Of a stretch of DNA of 64,000 nt, positions 1 through 9,224 are shown piece by piece (position 1 is the first letter of the stretch; each line of letters begins with the position of its first letter). The position numbers and the translations under genes are program-made. The stretch covers positions 2,005,840-2,069,839 of the forward strand of contig NC_019780.1 of the NCBI RefSeq assembly GCF_000317615.1, given 5' to 3'. This stretch comes from Dactylococcopsis salina PCC 8305. Lineage in GTDB: Bacteria > Cyanobacteriota > Cyanobacteriia > Cyanobacteriales > Rubidibacteraceae. Below the pieces are notes generated by a model. It did no database searches, was not told the origin of the DNA, and was given only the letters and a program-made list of their open reading frames with translations.

Positions 1-415
1 ACCCCAACCCCAAAATTAATCCTGATTGAGTCAGAGAATTCGGTAACGTCATGGTGTCGTAATCAATTAAAGATAACACCAACAGCCAACTTAAAAGTAT
101 CCAATAACCAACAGTCGCAAAACTGAATCCAAATTGAAGATAAACCGCGACAAATAATAATGCGGTAATGGTTTCAATGATGGGATAGCGCGGAGAAATT
201 GGGGTTTGACAGTGACGACATTTTCCTCGTAACCATAACCAGCCGAGGATGGGGACATTTTCCGTTTTTCCTAATCGATGTCCACAAATAGGACATCGCG
301 AAGGAGGATAAAGTAGAGATAGATTGGCGGGAAGACGATAGATCACAACATTGAGGAAACTTCCGATCGCTGCGCCAAAAACAAAAATAAAACTACTGAC
401 AATATAATTTTCCAT
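1..415 (-). CDS. pilD: prepilin peptidase (type IV leader peptidase), C-terminus outside window
   Basis: The minus strand reads as an open frame from an ATG at 415 to the window edge (138 codons), so only the N-terminal part is present. The protein begins with a membrane segment, then a cytoplasmic loop with two zinc-type pairs, CPICGH and CRHCQ (about residues 41-75), followed by further hydrophobic segments and the DYD motif near residue 121 that holds the first catalytic aspartate of this A24-type aspartic protease. The family cleaves and N-methylates type IV pilin precursors at the inner membrane. The second catalytic aspartate lies beyond position 1 and cannot be checked. It is divergent from the regulator gene at 551. 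Confidence 0.93.
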   Translation of the reverse strand, partial: MENYIVSSFIFVFGAAIGSFLNVVIYRLPANLSLLYPPSRCPICGHRLGKTENVPILGWLWLRGKCRHCQTPISPRYPIIETITALLFVAVYLQFGFSFATVGYWILLSWLLVLSLIDYDTMTLPNSLTQSGLILGLG

Positions 416-550
416 AGGTGATTGTTTCGTTGCTGAACCCTCGCCATACTATTGTGATCGGTTGAATCATTAAAAAAGCAGATATTTTCTCCAAAGTGTC
501 CCCTTTTAAGATATATGTTGGCTAGAGTGACTATAACCTGATGGAGTTCT
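416..550. promoter_or_regulatory. divergent intergenic region between pilD and sphR
   Basis: This 135-bp A/T-rich gap separates two divergently oriented genes and must contain both promoters. A GGAG stretch lies a few bases before the ATG at 551. No convincing Pho-box direct repeat or -35/-10 pair could be fixed by eye. Confidence 0.4.
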
Positions 551-1303
551 ATGCTGTCTCTTGATATACCAAAAACTTCCCCCAGTCCAGAATTTACCCA
601 AACTGCTCACATCTTAGTTGTAGAAGACGAAGACTTGATCCGAGAAATGGTGGTTCTTTCCTTACAAGAAGAAGGTTACGAAGTCTCCATTGCGACGGAT
701 GGACGGACGGCTTCCGATTTGTTACAAGCCACCGAACCGAATAGTTCTGATTTTCCCTATGATTTGATTATTCTGGATTTAATGCTTCCTCAAATCAATG
801 GCTTAGATATTTGTCGCTGGCTACGGTATCAAGGAAACATTATTCCTGTCCTCATTTTGAGTGCAAAAGCAAGCGAAACCGATCGAGTTTTAGGATTAGA
901 AGTCGGGGCTGACGATTACATCACTAAGCCGTTTAGTATGCCAGAGTTTATCGCTCGTTGTCGAGCCTTATTAAGACGACAACGGTTTAGCAGCTTTCCT
1001 CAAACGCCTGTGCTTCAATACCAAGACATTACTCTCTTTCCCCAAGAGTGTCGCGTTACGGTTCGCGGTGATGACATTAGCCTTTCCCCTAAAGAATTTA
1101 GACTGCTTGAACTGTTTATTAGTTCCCCCCGTCGCGTTTGGTCACGAGAACAATTGATTGAGCAAATATGGGGTCCCGATTTTCTGGGAGATACTAAAAC
1201 CGTTGATGTTCATATTCGCTGGTTACGGGAAAAATTAGAGCCTGATCCTTCACAACCGACGCATATTGTTACGGTGCGAGGGTTTGGTTATCGCTTTGGA
1301 TGA
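551..1303 (+). CDS. sphR: OmpR/PhoB-type response regulator, phosphate sensing (SphR-like)
   Basis: This 250-residue protein has an N-terminal receiver domain (about 20-140) with the acidic pair in VVEDED, the phospho-acceptor D76 in ILDLMLP and the conserved lysine in ITKPF (K126). A winged-helix DNA-binding domain (about 155-248) ends in the usual VRGFGYRF signature. The order regulator, PAS histidine kinase, PhoU matches the cyanobacterial SphR-SphS-SphU phosphate-starvation system, which controls alkaline phosphatase and Pst transport genes. The assignment to SphR rests mainly on this context. A 300-bp gap holding a MITE separates it from the kinase gene. Confidence 0.87.
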   Translation: MLSLDIPKTSPSPEFTQTAHILVVEDEDLIREMVVLSLQEEGYEVSIATDGRTASDLLQATEPNSSDFPYDLIILDLMLPQINGLDICRWLRYQGNIIPVLILSAKASETDRVLGLEVGADDYITKPFSMPEFIARCRALLRRQRFSSFPQTPVLQYQDITLFPQECRVTVRGDDISLSPKEFRLLELFISSPRRVWSREQLIEQIWGPDFLGDTKTVDVHIRWLREKLEPDPSQPTHIVTVRGFGYRFG

Positions 1304-1606
1304 TCGCCCAGTTAGTTATTTTTTGATTTTACTCACCATAGCACGGTTCATCAGCCCCCTAACCCCCAATCTTGGGGGGATTAAGTGGATCAACTCTTAA
1401 AAACTTAGATCACCTTGCTATATAGCAACCCCAAATCTTATGTAAAAAATTGATTGATGAAAACCCTCATTATTGGGGTTTTGGGGGCAAAACAATTTAC
1501 AAATCACCTAGTATTGCTATATTCCCCTCCATACTTTGAAAGGGGGAATTTTTTGCTTTGAAATCGCATAATGAGGAATGACCAATGACCTAATTGTTAA
1601 GCATCC
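1304..1606. repeat. intergenic gap with C-rich hairpin and TATAGCA-type MITE
   Basis: No gene is seen. A C-rich/G-rich palindromic repeat lies at about 1355-1380. A MITE-like element spans about 1421-1521: it opens with TATAGCAACCCCAAAT and closes with GTATTGCTATA, its ends are imperfect inverted repeats of each other, and its centre is a G/C-rich hairpin. Its left border lies in the palindrome TTGCTATATAGCAA. Related elements occur at 56116-56317, 58948-59089 and 59086-59188. Confidence 0.65.
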
Positions 1607-2941
1607 ATGACATTAAGCATTATTTTGACGTTTTTCGCAGGGTTAGCGATCGGGTTGATGATTGCTTATCGGCAAAAACGCGCTTGGAAAAAAGATTTAA
1701 ATCAGCTTCTTAAAGAACTTTTTGGTAACACTCAAGAGACGATTTCCTCTTCTTTAAGTAATCGTTTACGTCGAGAGATTTTGCTTTTAAAAAGTAATTC
1801 CAGTTATCTACAAAACCAGTTAAATATCTGGCAAAAATTAATGGAAAATGCCCCGATCGGGTATTTAGAAGTAGATGAAGAAAATCAATTAATTTGGTGT
1901 AATAAACAAGCCCGTAATCTCTTACAGATCGATCGTTGGCAACCGCATCAAGTGCGTTTATTATTAGAATTAGTTCGCTCTTATGAATTGGATCAACTCA
2001 TTGAAGAAACTCGCAATACTCAAGAATCAAAAGTCCAAGAATGGGTTTTTCATAGCACTGATTTTCCCACAGATACGGAAACTCATTCTTCAACATCGAT
2101 CGCGCTTAAAGGTTCAAGTTATCCGCTTCCAGAAAGCAAGGTGGGAGTATTCCTAGAAAATCAACAACCATTGATGGAACTTTCCCAACAAAATCAGCGC
2201 CTTTTTTCTGATTTAACCCATGAATTAAGAACGCCTCTCACTTCTATTCGTCTTGTCGCAGAAACCCTACAACCTCGACTACAACCACCCGAAAATCGTT
2301 GGGTTAACCAAATGCTTCAAGAAGCCAATCGTCTTATTCGTTTAATTGAAGATTGGTTAGAAATTTCTCAATTAGAAAAAAAACCGCAGCAAAATTTGAG
2401 AAAAGAACAGTTTGCGATCGCGCCTTTAATTTATTCAGCATGGGAAACCTTAAAACCTTTATCAGAACAAAAACAATTAAAGTTAAACTATGAAAGCGAA
2501 CAATCTTTATTAATTACCGCCGATTATTCTCGTTTGACACAAGTGTTTTTAAACCTCTTTGATAACGCGATTAAATACAGTTCCCAGAATAGTAACATTT
2601 GGGTAAAAGTCGTATTTTTACCGTCTCATCGTATTCATAAAGCAGAAGATTGGGTACAAATTTCTGTGATTGATCAAGGTCAAGGATTATCAAAAACCGA
2701 CATTCTTCGTGTTTTCGATCGACTTTATCGTGGCGATGAAGGAGCAGAAGAAAGAAAGAAAAATAACGTTAATCAAACGGATGCTAACTCATCATTCCAG
2801 TCATCAGGAACCGGTTTAGGTTTATCAATTACCCGACAAATTGTTCTCGCTCACTGTGGGAGAATCCAAGCCAAAAACCATCCTGAGACAGGAGGCGCTT
2901 GGCTACAAATTGAACTTCCTAATGTGGTTTTGGATCAATGA
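1607..2941 (+). CDS. sphS: phosphate-sensing histidine kinase (SphS-like)
   Basis: This 444-residue membrane-anchored sensor kinase has one N-terminal hydrophobic segment (about 3-21), a charged linker, a PAS-like region (about 75-185), a DHp domain with the phospho-accepting histidine H205 in the H-box around LTHELRTPL, and an HATPase domain with the N-box NLFDNAIKY, the G1 motif DQGQGLS and GTGLGLS. A short N-terminal anchor plus PAS is the known architecture of SphS, which lacks a periplasmic sensor and relies on PhoU/SphU. The gene lies between sphR and phoU on the same strand. A low-complexity insertion (about 378-396) sits in the ATP-lid region. Confidence 0.88.
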   Translation: MTLSIILTFFAGLAIGLMIAYRQKRAWKKDLNQLLKELFGNTQETISSSLSNRLRREILLLKSNSSYLQNQLNIWQKLMENAPIGYLEVDEENQLIWCNKQARNLLQIDRWQPHQVRLLLELVRSYELDQLIEETRNTQESKVQEWVFHSTDFPTDTETHSSTSIALKGSSYPLPESKVGVFLENQQPLMELSQQNQRLFSDLTHELRTPLTSIRLVAETLQPRLQPPENRWVNQMLQEANRLIRLIEDWLEISQLEKKPQQNLRKEQFAIAPLIYSAWETLKPLSEQKQLKLNYESEQSLLITADYSRLTQVFLNLFDNAIKYSSQNSNIWVKVVFLPSHRIHKAEDWVQISVIDQGQGLSKTDILRVFDRLYRGDEGAEERKKNNVNQTDANSSFQSSGTGLGLSITRQIVLAHCGRIQAKNHPETGGAWLQIELPNVVLDQ

Positions 2942-3043
2942 ATAAATGACGCATCGATCGTGAAAAGAGTTTCCAGAAAAGACAGAATTGATATCAGTTG
3001 TCAATCTCCACCAAAAAAGATTAAGTTAGTAATACCATTAGTA

Positions 3044-3147
3044 ATACCATTTTGGAAAAGTCAAGTTACAATGAATCCCCCCTAACCCCCCTTTGAAAGG
3101 GGGGGAATAATGAGTTGGTATGTAGCACCAATTATTCAAAATGGTAT
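3044..3147. mobile_element. 104-bp MITE, ATACCATTTT family (empty intron site)
   Basis: The element opens with ATACCATTTTGGAA and closes with TTCAAAATGGTAT, which are inverted repeats. Its centre holds a C-rich/G-rich hairpin. It is exactly as long as the copies at 39422-39525 and 46938-47041. A fourth copy (16432-17464) is interrupted by a group II intron at the point equivalent to 3057/3058 here. It occupies much of the gap between sphS and phoU. Confidence 0.85.
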
Positions 3148-3196
3148 AACATCAGATAAACTTAAATTTCTCAGTGGAAAAACCACTTTTGGTTAG

Positions 3197-3868
3197 TTGA
3201 ATTATTGGTCGTCTCCCCATTACAATTCTCGTAATTCTTACTTCGATCGTTCCCTGAAACGAGTGGAACAAGATGTTTTGCGGATGGGTGCGTTAGTAGA
3301 ACAATCTTTCCGTTTAAGTCATTCGGCGCTGTTTCGTCAAAATCTAGAGGCGGCTAAACAGATTAATGATCTCGATGAACAAATTGACCAATACTATCGT
3401 CAAATTGAGTTAGATTGTGCCAAATTAATGACCCTACAAGCACCAGTCGCCACAGATTTGAGAGTAATTAGTGCGTTTATGCAGTTAGTTCGAGATTTAG
3501 AACGAATTGGCGATTATGCGGAAGATTTAGCGGAGTTTGCTATTAAATTATTTCCTTATCCCCCTCATCCCTGTTTACCAGAAGTCGCAGCCATGTCTCA
3601 CCAAACCCAAATGATGTTAGCCGCCAGTTTAGTCGCTTTAGCTGATTTAGATGCAACGGCGGGAAAAAGAGTGAAAGAAATGGATGATATAGTAGATGAT
3701 GCTTACGATCGAATTTACAATATTTTAGCGAAAAAAAGTGATGTGCAAGGCGTGGTTGAACCGATTTTGTTACTCGGATTAAGTATTCGTCATTTAGAAA
3801 GAATGGCGGATCATGCGACAAATATTGGTCAGCGCGTCGCTTATATTGTCACGGGCGATCGATCTTGA
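3197..3868 (+). CDS. phoU: phosphate signalling PhoU homologue (SphU)
   Basis: This 223-residue all-helical protein has two PhoU repeats. The first contains [26 protein letters not shown] and the second [19 protein letters not shown] (shown here in part), both carrying the E/D-rich metal-cluster helices of the family. PhoU restrains the phosphate sensor kinase when phosphate is plentiful and links it to the Pst transporter; here it would act on the SphS homologue just upstream. The first possible start is a TTG at 3197, directly after an in-frame TAG at 3194, with no clear Shine-Dalgarno. Its 3' end lies 25 bases before the preferred trmB start. Confidence 0.9.
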   Translation: MNYWSSPHYNSRNSYFDRSLKRVEQDVLRMGALVEQSFRLSHSALFRQNLEAAKQINDLDEQIDQYYRQIELDCAKLMTLQAPVATDLRVISAFMQLVRDLERIGDYAEDLAEFAIKLFPYPPHPCLPEVAAMSHQTQMMLAASLVALADLDATAGKRVKEMDDIVDDAYDRIYNILAKKSDVQGVVEPILLLGLSIRHLERMADHATNIGQRVAYIVTGDRS

Positions 3869-3893
3869 TATCTTAATTGAGGAGGACTTATTA

Positions 3894-4547
3894 TTGCCAA
3901 GAGTACGAGTTCGTCAGCACGTTAATCCGCTTAGTCAGAAATATCAAACCCCGATTACGCCTCCCGTTTGGGAAAAGATTTATTCTGATTTAAATCAGCC
4001 ATTTTTTCTAGATATTGGTGCAGCGAGAGGACGTTTTCTTCTAGAAATGGCGCAATTGCAACCTGACTATAATTTTTTAGGTCTAGAAATCCGTGAACCT
4101 TTAGTCACAGAAGCCAATCGTATTCGAGATGAATTAGGATTAACCAACCTTCATTATTTATTTTGTCATGTGAATCCATCTTTAGAGACGGTGTTAGCTT
4201 CCTTACCGAAAAATGCGCTCAATTTAGTAACGATTCAATTTCCTGATCCTTGGTTCAAACAACGTCATGGGAAACGACGGATTGTTCAACCCCAGTTAGT
4301 GGAGACACTTGCTAATTATTTAAATCCGAATTCTTGGCAGCAAAGAGGAGGAGTCTTTTTACAGTCAGATGTTCGATTTGTGATTGAGGAAATGTCTCGT
4401 CATTTTGCCGCTCATCCTGCTTTTTTCCGAGAAACTTCGACTTGGTTATCAGAAAATCCTTTCCCTGTCGCAACGGAACGAGAAATCACAACTCTTGAGC
4501 AAAATCAGCCCGTTTATCGCACTTGGTTCGATCGCGCTACCCCCTAA
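3894..4547 (+). CDS. trmB: tRNA (guanine-N7-)-methyltransferase
   Basis: TrmB methylates G46 in the variable loop of tRNAs using S-adenosylmethionine. The SAM-binding motif [15 protein letters not shown] and the signature IQFPDPWFK followed by a basic H-x-K-R-R segment are present. I place the start at the TTG at 3894 because GAGGAGG lies about 8 bases upstream and the protein (217 residues) then begins at the usual place, just before [12 protein letters not shown] longer frame opening at 3813 would overlap phoU and adds residues with no family counterpart. Confidence 0.9.
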   Translation: MPRVRVRQHVNPLSQKYQTPITPPVWEKIYSDLNQPFFLDIGAARGRFLLEMAQLQPDYNFLGLEIREPLVTEANRIRDELGLTNLHYLFCHVNPSLETVLASLPKNALNLVTIQFPDPWFKQRHGKRRIVQPQLVETLANYLNPNSWQQRGGVFLQSDVRFVIEEMSRHFAAHPAFFRETSTWLSENPFPVATEREITTLEQNQPVYRTWFDRATP

Positions 4548-4985
4548 TCGTAGCGCTACCTCCTAATTGTAGGTTGGGTGAAACGAAGTGTAACCCAACA
4601 ATTGTCTCATTAAAACAAAATCGTGTTGGGTTTCGCTTCGCTCCACCCATTGCAGTGACCAATGTAGAGACGTTCCATGGAACGTCTCCCAGTAATCAGT
4701 AAACAAATAACAAATAACGAATAACGAATAACGAATAACGAATATTGGTGTTGGGTTTCGCTTCGCTCCACCCATTGCAGTGACCAATGTAGAGACGTTC
4801 CATGGAACGTCTCCCAGTAATCAGTGAACAAATAACAAATAACGAATAACGAATATTGGTGTTGGGTTTCGCTTCGCTCCACCCAACCTACTGACGAAAA
4901 TTTTGAGGAGAAACCGTCCCTCCCTTTAATCTGCACGTTATAATTTGTTACGAAACCTACAATTGTTAATAATCTGTATTATTTT
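4548..4985. repeat. repeat-filled intergenic region
   Basis: No gene is seen. The gap holds GTTGGGT-type palindromic repeats and an imperfect direct duplication (about 4622-4745 and 4750-4860). Each copy contains a GTGTTGGGTTTCGCTTCG block, a perfect 22-bp palindrome built on GAGACGTTCC/GGAACGTCTC, and a short AACGAAT/AACAAAT tandem array. Similar palindromes occur near 12531 and 30436. Confidence 0.8.
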
Positions 4986-5330
4986 ATGAGTAACCCTGCT
5001 TTGCACGCCTTTTATGTCGGTCGCGCTTTTGCGGAAGTGCTTGGTGAACGTCTCGAAGATACTGTCACCAATAGCCTCAGTGAACTCGGACAACTCGAAG
5101 CAAAACAGCGAGAAGCGATGCAAGAATTTGTCGAGGAAGTAATGGCTCGCGCTGAACAAAGTTCTGGAGACGAGCAACCGTCTGCTAGGGAAACTCAGTC
5201 CAAGAGTGCTTCCTCTCGTCCCCAAACTGCGAAACGCTCTCCTGAAGATGTGCAAGCGATGGTTGATGAATTGCGAGCCTCGATCGCGAGTTTACGCACT
5301 GAACTCAACGCTTATAAAAGTCAATCCTAG
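4986..5330 (+). CDS. small thylakoid-associated protein, DUF6825-type
   Basis: This 114-residue protein is helical, with a conserved-looking N-terminal part (NPALHAFYVGRAFAEVL) followed by charged helices, a low-complexity S/Q/K linker (about 60-85) and a C-terminal coiled-coil-like helix. I recognise it as the cyanobacterial/plastid family annotated as thylakoid-associated in Synechocystis (sll1697-like); the name comes from memory. It lies 47 bp upstream of the AarF kinase gene on the same strand and may share a transcript. Its function is not known to me. Confidence 0.7.
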   Translation: MSNPALHAFYVGRAFAEVLGERLEDTVTNSLSELGQLEAKQREAMQEFVEEVMARAEQSSGDEQPSARETQSKSASSRPQTAKRSPEDVQAMVDELRASIASLRTELNAYKSQS

Positions 5331-5377
5331 AGGAATTATACTACTTATAGGTTTTCCTCTCCCCTTATTCTGCCAAA

Positions 5378-7144
5378 ATGCTATCAAGGAATCGTGCTGT
5401 GTCTGCGCTCTCTGAGAAATCAAATCAGCCTATTAATGCCAAAGTAACTCGCATCTCATCTTCATCTCTAGAAGCTGGGAAAAAAGCCTATCGTTGGAAT
5501 CGAGAAAACTATTCTCGTAACCGCCGACGATTCGATATTTGGTTCTTTGTCTTAACCCTTCTATTTAAACTCTGGCTAGAAGGGAAAAAATGGAGCTATA
5601 TCGGTGGCTATACTGAAGAGAAAAAGAAAGCTCGTCGTCAAGCCAGAGCCGTCTGGATTCGAGAAAGTCTTTTAGAACTCGGTCCCACTTTTATCAAGGT
5701 TGGTCAATTGTTCTCGACTCGTGCTGATATTTTTCCGTCGGAATATGTGGAAGAATTGTCCAAACTCCAAGATCGAGTTCCAGCTTTCGATTATGAACAG
5801 GTGGCGGCAATTGTTAAAGAAGATTTAGGGAAATCAGTAGAGCAACTTTTTGCTAGTTTTGATCCCACTCCTTTAGCGGCGGCGAGTTTAGGACAAGTTC
5901 ATAAAGCACAACTCCACAGTGGCGAAACGGTGGTGGTAAAAGTACAACGTCCTGGTTTGAAAAAATTATTTACCATTGATTTAGCTATTCTCAAATGGAT
6001 CGCTCGTTATTTCCAAAATCATCCCCGTTGGGGAAAAGGACGGGATTGGATTGGCATTTATGACGAGTGTTGTCGGATTCTGTGGGAAGAAGCGGATTAT
6101 CTCAATGAAGGGCGTAATGCTGATACGTTCCGCCGTAATTTTCAAACTTATGAACGAGTGCGTGTGCCTCGTGTCTATTGGCGTTATACTTCTCTACGGG
6201 TGTTAACGTTAGAGTTCGTCCCTGGGATTAAAGTTAGTCATCACGAAGCTCTAGACGCAGCGGGTGTCGATCGATCGATCATTGCTCGTTTAGGAGCGGA
6301 AACCTATTTACAACAGCTTTTATATGATGGCTTTTTCCATGCTGATCCCCATCCAGGGAATTTAGCAGTAAGTCCTGAAGGACAACTCATTTTTTATGAC
6401 TTTGGCATGATGGGACGGATTCAAGGGAATGTTAAAGATAATTTGATGGAAACCTTGTTTGGGATTGCCGAAAAAAGTGGCGATCGAGTCCTCAATTCTC
6501 TAGTAAAATTAGGAGCGCTTGCGCCAGTGGAAGATACCAGTGCGGTGCGTCGTTCTATTCAATATATGCTAGACAACTTCATGGATGAACCCTTTGAGGA
6601 ACAATCCGTTGCTGAAATCAGCGACGATCTCTATGAAATTGCTTATAATAATCCCTTTCGTTTTCCCGCAACGTTTACGTTTGTAATGAGAGCCTTTTCT
6701 ACCTTAGAAGGAGTCGGGAAAACCCTTGATCCTGAATTTAATTTTATGGCAGTGGCTCAACCCTACGCAATGGAGCTTATGAACAGTAACGGTTACGATA
6801 ACAATAAAACTTTATTTGATGAAATCGGACGACAAGCTGCCAGCATGAGTTCTACTGCTTTGGGCTTACCCCGTCGTCTCGAAGAAACCATTGATAAACT
6901 TGAGAAGGGAGACTTGCGTTTGCGGGTACGATCGATCGAAAGCGATCGCATTTTGCGGCGGATGAGTGGCATCCAGTTAGGAACAAACTACTCCCTACTA
7001 ATTGCGGCTTTTACCATCTCAGCAACCATTCTCGTCGTAAACGAACTGATCACCTTAGCGGTTATTATGGCTTTGGCAGCGTCTGCGTCGGCATTTGCTT
7101 GGATTCGGTTACTCAAACGACTCGATCGTTGGGATCGAATGTAA
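5378..7144 (+). CDS. ABC1/AarF/UbiB-family atypical kinase
   Basis: This 588-residue protein has the ABC1 hallmarks: the KxGQ motif (FIKVGQLFSTRADIF, about 106-120), an alanine-rich loop AAASLGQV in place of the glycine loop, VVVKVQRPG with the ATP-site lysine, the catalytic HADPHPGN (about 321-328) and DFGMMG (about 341-346). A C-terminal pair of hydrophobic helices (about 545-580) suggests membrane attachment. Family members regulate or assist prenylquinone synthesis and, in plastids, plastoglobule and thylakoid lipid metabolism. Its actual substrate cannot be told. The PP2C phosphatase gene begins 58 bp downstream. Confidence 0.92.
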   Translation: MLSRNRAVSALSEKSNQPINAKVTRISSSSLEAGKKAYRWNRENYSRNRRRFDIWFFVLTLLFKLWLEGKKWSYIGGYTEEKKKARRQARAVWIRESLLELGPTFIKVGQLFSTRADIFPSEYVEELSKLQDRVPAFDYEQVAAIVKEDLGKSVEQLFASFDPTPLAAASLGQVHKAQLHSGETVVVKVQRPGLKKLFTIDLAILKWIARYFQNHPRWGKGRDWIGIYDECCRILWEEADYLNEGRNADTFRRNFQTYERVRVPRVYWRYTSLRVLTLEFVPGIKVSHHEALDAAGVDRSIIARLGAETYLQQLLYDGFFHADPHPGNLAVSPEGQLIFYDFGMMGRIQGNVKDNLMETLFGIAEKSGDRVLNSLVKLGALAPVEDTSAVRRSIQYMLDNFMDEPFEEQSVAEISDDLYEIAYNNPFRFPATFTFVMRAFSTLEGVGKTLDPEFNFMAVAQPYAMELMNSNGYDNNKTLFDEIGRQAASMSSTALGLPRRLEETIDKLEKGDLRLRVRSIESDRILRRMSGIQLGTNYSLLIAAFTISATILVVNELITLAVIMALAASASAFAWIRLLKRLDRWDRM

Positions 7145-7202
7145 AAAGCGATAAAATAAACCTGTTATTTTTGTTTTGTACACTAATCATCACATCAAGG
7201 CT

Positions 7203-7982
7203 ATGAAACGTCGCTTTAATGGGCGAACCGATACAGGAGTCATGCGTGCAGTCAACCAAGACTGCTTATATTACGACCCGCGAGGGCGTTTCTTTATCGT
7301 TGCTGACGGGATGGGGGGACACGCTGGCGGACAAGAGGCGAGTAAAATTGCGACTCAGGTAATCAGCGACTATCTCGAAGAACATTGGGAGTCTGACCTC
7401 AATTCCGAAAACTTGCTTCATCAAGCAGTGGAAGAAGCTAACGAAAAGATTATCGGCGACCAACAAACCCATCCCGAACGCGCGGAGATGGGAACAACCG
7501 TCGTCGCGGTTGTCTTTCGGGAGGACAAGTCTTGGTGTGTTCATGTGGGAGACTCACGACTTTACCTCTGGCGAGATAATATTCTCACTCCCTTCACAGA
7601 AGATCATACTTGGGTGGCGTGGGCGTTAAAATCAGGAACAATCTCCCCAGAAGAAGCGGGAGTGCATCCCTGGCGCCACGTTTTATCTCAATGTTTGGGA
7701 CGAAAAGAGCTTTATAGCATAGATACCGATATCATCAACGTTCAACCAGGCGATCGGCTTTTATTGTGTAGCGACGGTTTAACGGGAGAAGTCTCGGAAG
7801 AAGAAATCCGAATGTATTTACAGGAAGCAGAAACCTGTGAGGAAGCCGTTACCGAACTGATCGAAACTGCGAAGGAAAACGGAGGTTCTGATAACGTTAC
7901 GGTGATTGTCATTGAAGAAGGAGAAACTGAGGAAAGTTTCCGTAATCTAGATGAAGCGGATACCCTTTCCTCAGAATACTAA
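7203..7982 (+). CDS. PP2C-type serine/threonine protein phosphatase
   Basis: A complete bacterial PP2C catalytic domain fills this 259-residue protein. Metal-binding and catalytic motifs are visible: NQD near the start, VADGMGGHAGG (about 33-43), GDSRLYLW, LCSDGLTGEV and GGSDNVTVIVI. The start is placed at ATG 7203, preceded by AAGG; an earlier TTG at 7176 would add nine residues. The gene follows the AarF kinase on the same strand, so a kinase/phosphatase pairing is possible but unproven. Its stop codon directly touches the MITE at 7983. Confidence 0.9.
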   Translation: MKRRFNGRTDTGVMRAVNQDCLYYDPRGRFFIVADGMGGHAGGQEASKIATQVISDYLEEHWESDLNSENLLHQAVEEANEKIIGDQQTHPERAEMGTTVVAVVFREDKSWCVHVGDSRLYLWRDNILTPFTEDHTWVAWALKSGTISPEEAGVHPWRHVLSQCLGRKELYSIDTDIINVQPGDRLLLCSDGLTGEVSEEEIRMYLQEAETCEEAVTELIETAKENGGSDNVTVIVIEEGETEESFRNLDEADTLSSEY

Positions 7983-8197
7983 TTAGGGTTTACTGAAAAA
8001 GTCCATTGGTTGGTTTAGTAAGGCAAAAGGCAAGTTGCCTTAGGCAAGAGGCAAGTTGCCTTAGGCAAGAGGCAAGTTGCCTTAGGGAAGGTGCGTGACG
8101 ATTGAACAATCAATGAACTTGCATTTTTACTCAGATCTTAATCGCCTCAAATCCTTATTTGGTAAAACTTTCAGTTTCCCAACAGCAAACCCTAATT
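7983..8197. mobile_element. AGGGTTTGCTGAA-family non-autonomous element, copy A
   Basis: The ends AATTAGGGTTTACTG and CAGCAAACCCTAATT are inverted repeats. The interior carries GGCAAGA/GGCAAAA heptamers mixed with GGCAAGTTGCC palindromes (about 8022-8090). No coding sequence is present. It fills the whole gap between the convergent PP2C and prohibitin genes, ending a few bases from both stop codons. Its right half matches copy D (about 61333-61490) in inverse orientation. Confidence 0.8.
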
Positions 8198-8202
8198 AGA
8201 GC

Positions 8203-9177
8203 CTAGTTCAGTCCTCCATAACCAGGAGGGAGATTAAGAGAAGAGGAGGAGTCTTCATTCTCCTGTTGTTCTGATTCAAAAGGAGACGGTTCATCGAGAG
8301 GAGAAGCATCTTGGGGAGAAGGACGATCGCCGTCCACATCCGCTAAATCCCCTAAGTTAAATAAGAAAGGGACACTGCTTTCGTTTTCTCCACCCATGAC
8401 AAGGACATTCGGCATTTGAGAGCCGCCTTGTCGCCAGGCTTCGATCGCTTCTTTTTGTAGTACCAGTGATCCGCCTTGAGCGCGTAACGTATCCGCGAGG
8501 AGGCGTTGTGCTTCTGCTCGTCCTTTCGCACGGTTAATGTCAGCTTGCGCCTTTTGTTCCGCTTCTCTGGCAATATAAACCGCTCGTTGGGCGCTTTGTT
8601 CTGCGATTTGCTTATCTTCTACCGCTTGCGCAAAGGCTTTCGTGAAATTCAGATCAACAACGCTGGTATCAAGGACAATAATCCCATACTTTTCCAAGCG
8701 ATTGTTTAGCGCGATATCAAAATCCTGTTTTAATTCATCCCGTCGGGTGATTGCCTCTTCCGCCGTTTTCCTGGCAGCCGCCACCTTAAAGGATTCCTGA
8801 GTTTGCGGAGAAATCACTTTCGCGACAACATTACTTAACGTGCCTTGTTTCCGACGAATATCCACCACCTGAACAGGATCAAGACGGAAGTTAATGGCAA
8901 AACTGGCATTCAAATCTTGTAAGTCTTTCGTGGCACTTTGCGCCGGGACTTCATATTTTTGAACCGTCACATCATACACATCCACTTTAGAAATAATGGG
9001 GGGTTTAAAGTGAATCCCCTCCAATAATGCGCCTTCTTGTGCTTTTCCTAAAATACTGAGAACCCCAGCTTCTCCAGGGTTAATCACCGTATAAGAGTTA
9101 AAGCCAATGATTAATAACAAAGCGGCAATCACGCCACCAATAATGGCGGTTATGCTTTGGGAATTGGGTTTATTCAA
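8203..9177 (-). CDS. prohibitin/SPFH-family membrane protein, paralogue 1
   Basis: This 324-residue protein has one N-terminal membrane segment (about 10-30), an SPFH/prohibitin domain (about 30-215), a coiled-coil stretch rich in A/E/K/R (about 180-240), and an acidic, Pro/Ser-rich tail. SPFH proteins form ring-like membrane scaffolds and often protect or sequester membrane proteases. It is a tandem paralogue of the next gene upstream, with only about 47 bp between them. The main differences lie in the C-terminal tail. Confidence 0.88.
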   Translation of the reverse strand: MNKPNSQSITAIIGGVIAALLLIIGFNSYTVINPGEAGVLSILGKAQEGALLEGIHFKPPIISKVDVYDVTVQKYEVPAQSATKDLQDLNASFAINFRLDPVQVVDIRRKQGTLSNVVAKVISPQTQESFKVAAARKTAEEAITRRDELKQDFDIALNNRLEKYGIIVLDTSVVDLNFTKAFAQAVEDKQIAEQSAQRAVYIAREAEQKAQADINRAKGRAEAQRLLADTLRAQGGSLVLQKEAIEAWRQGGSQMPNVLVMGGENESSVPFLFNLGDLADVDGDRPSPQDASPLDEPSPFESEQQENEDSSSSLNLPPGYGGLN

Positions 9178-9224
9178 GAAATTTTGCTCCTAGTTTGTGA
9201 TTAGTTTTCTATTCTTCGTTTCGG

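Noticed and set aside
3813-3893. Upstream extension of trmB from 3813
   Set aside because: It overlaps phoU and the residues do not resemble TrmB, while TTG 3894 has a strong Shine-Dalgarno.
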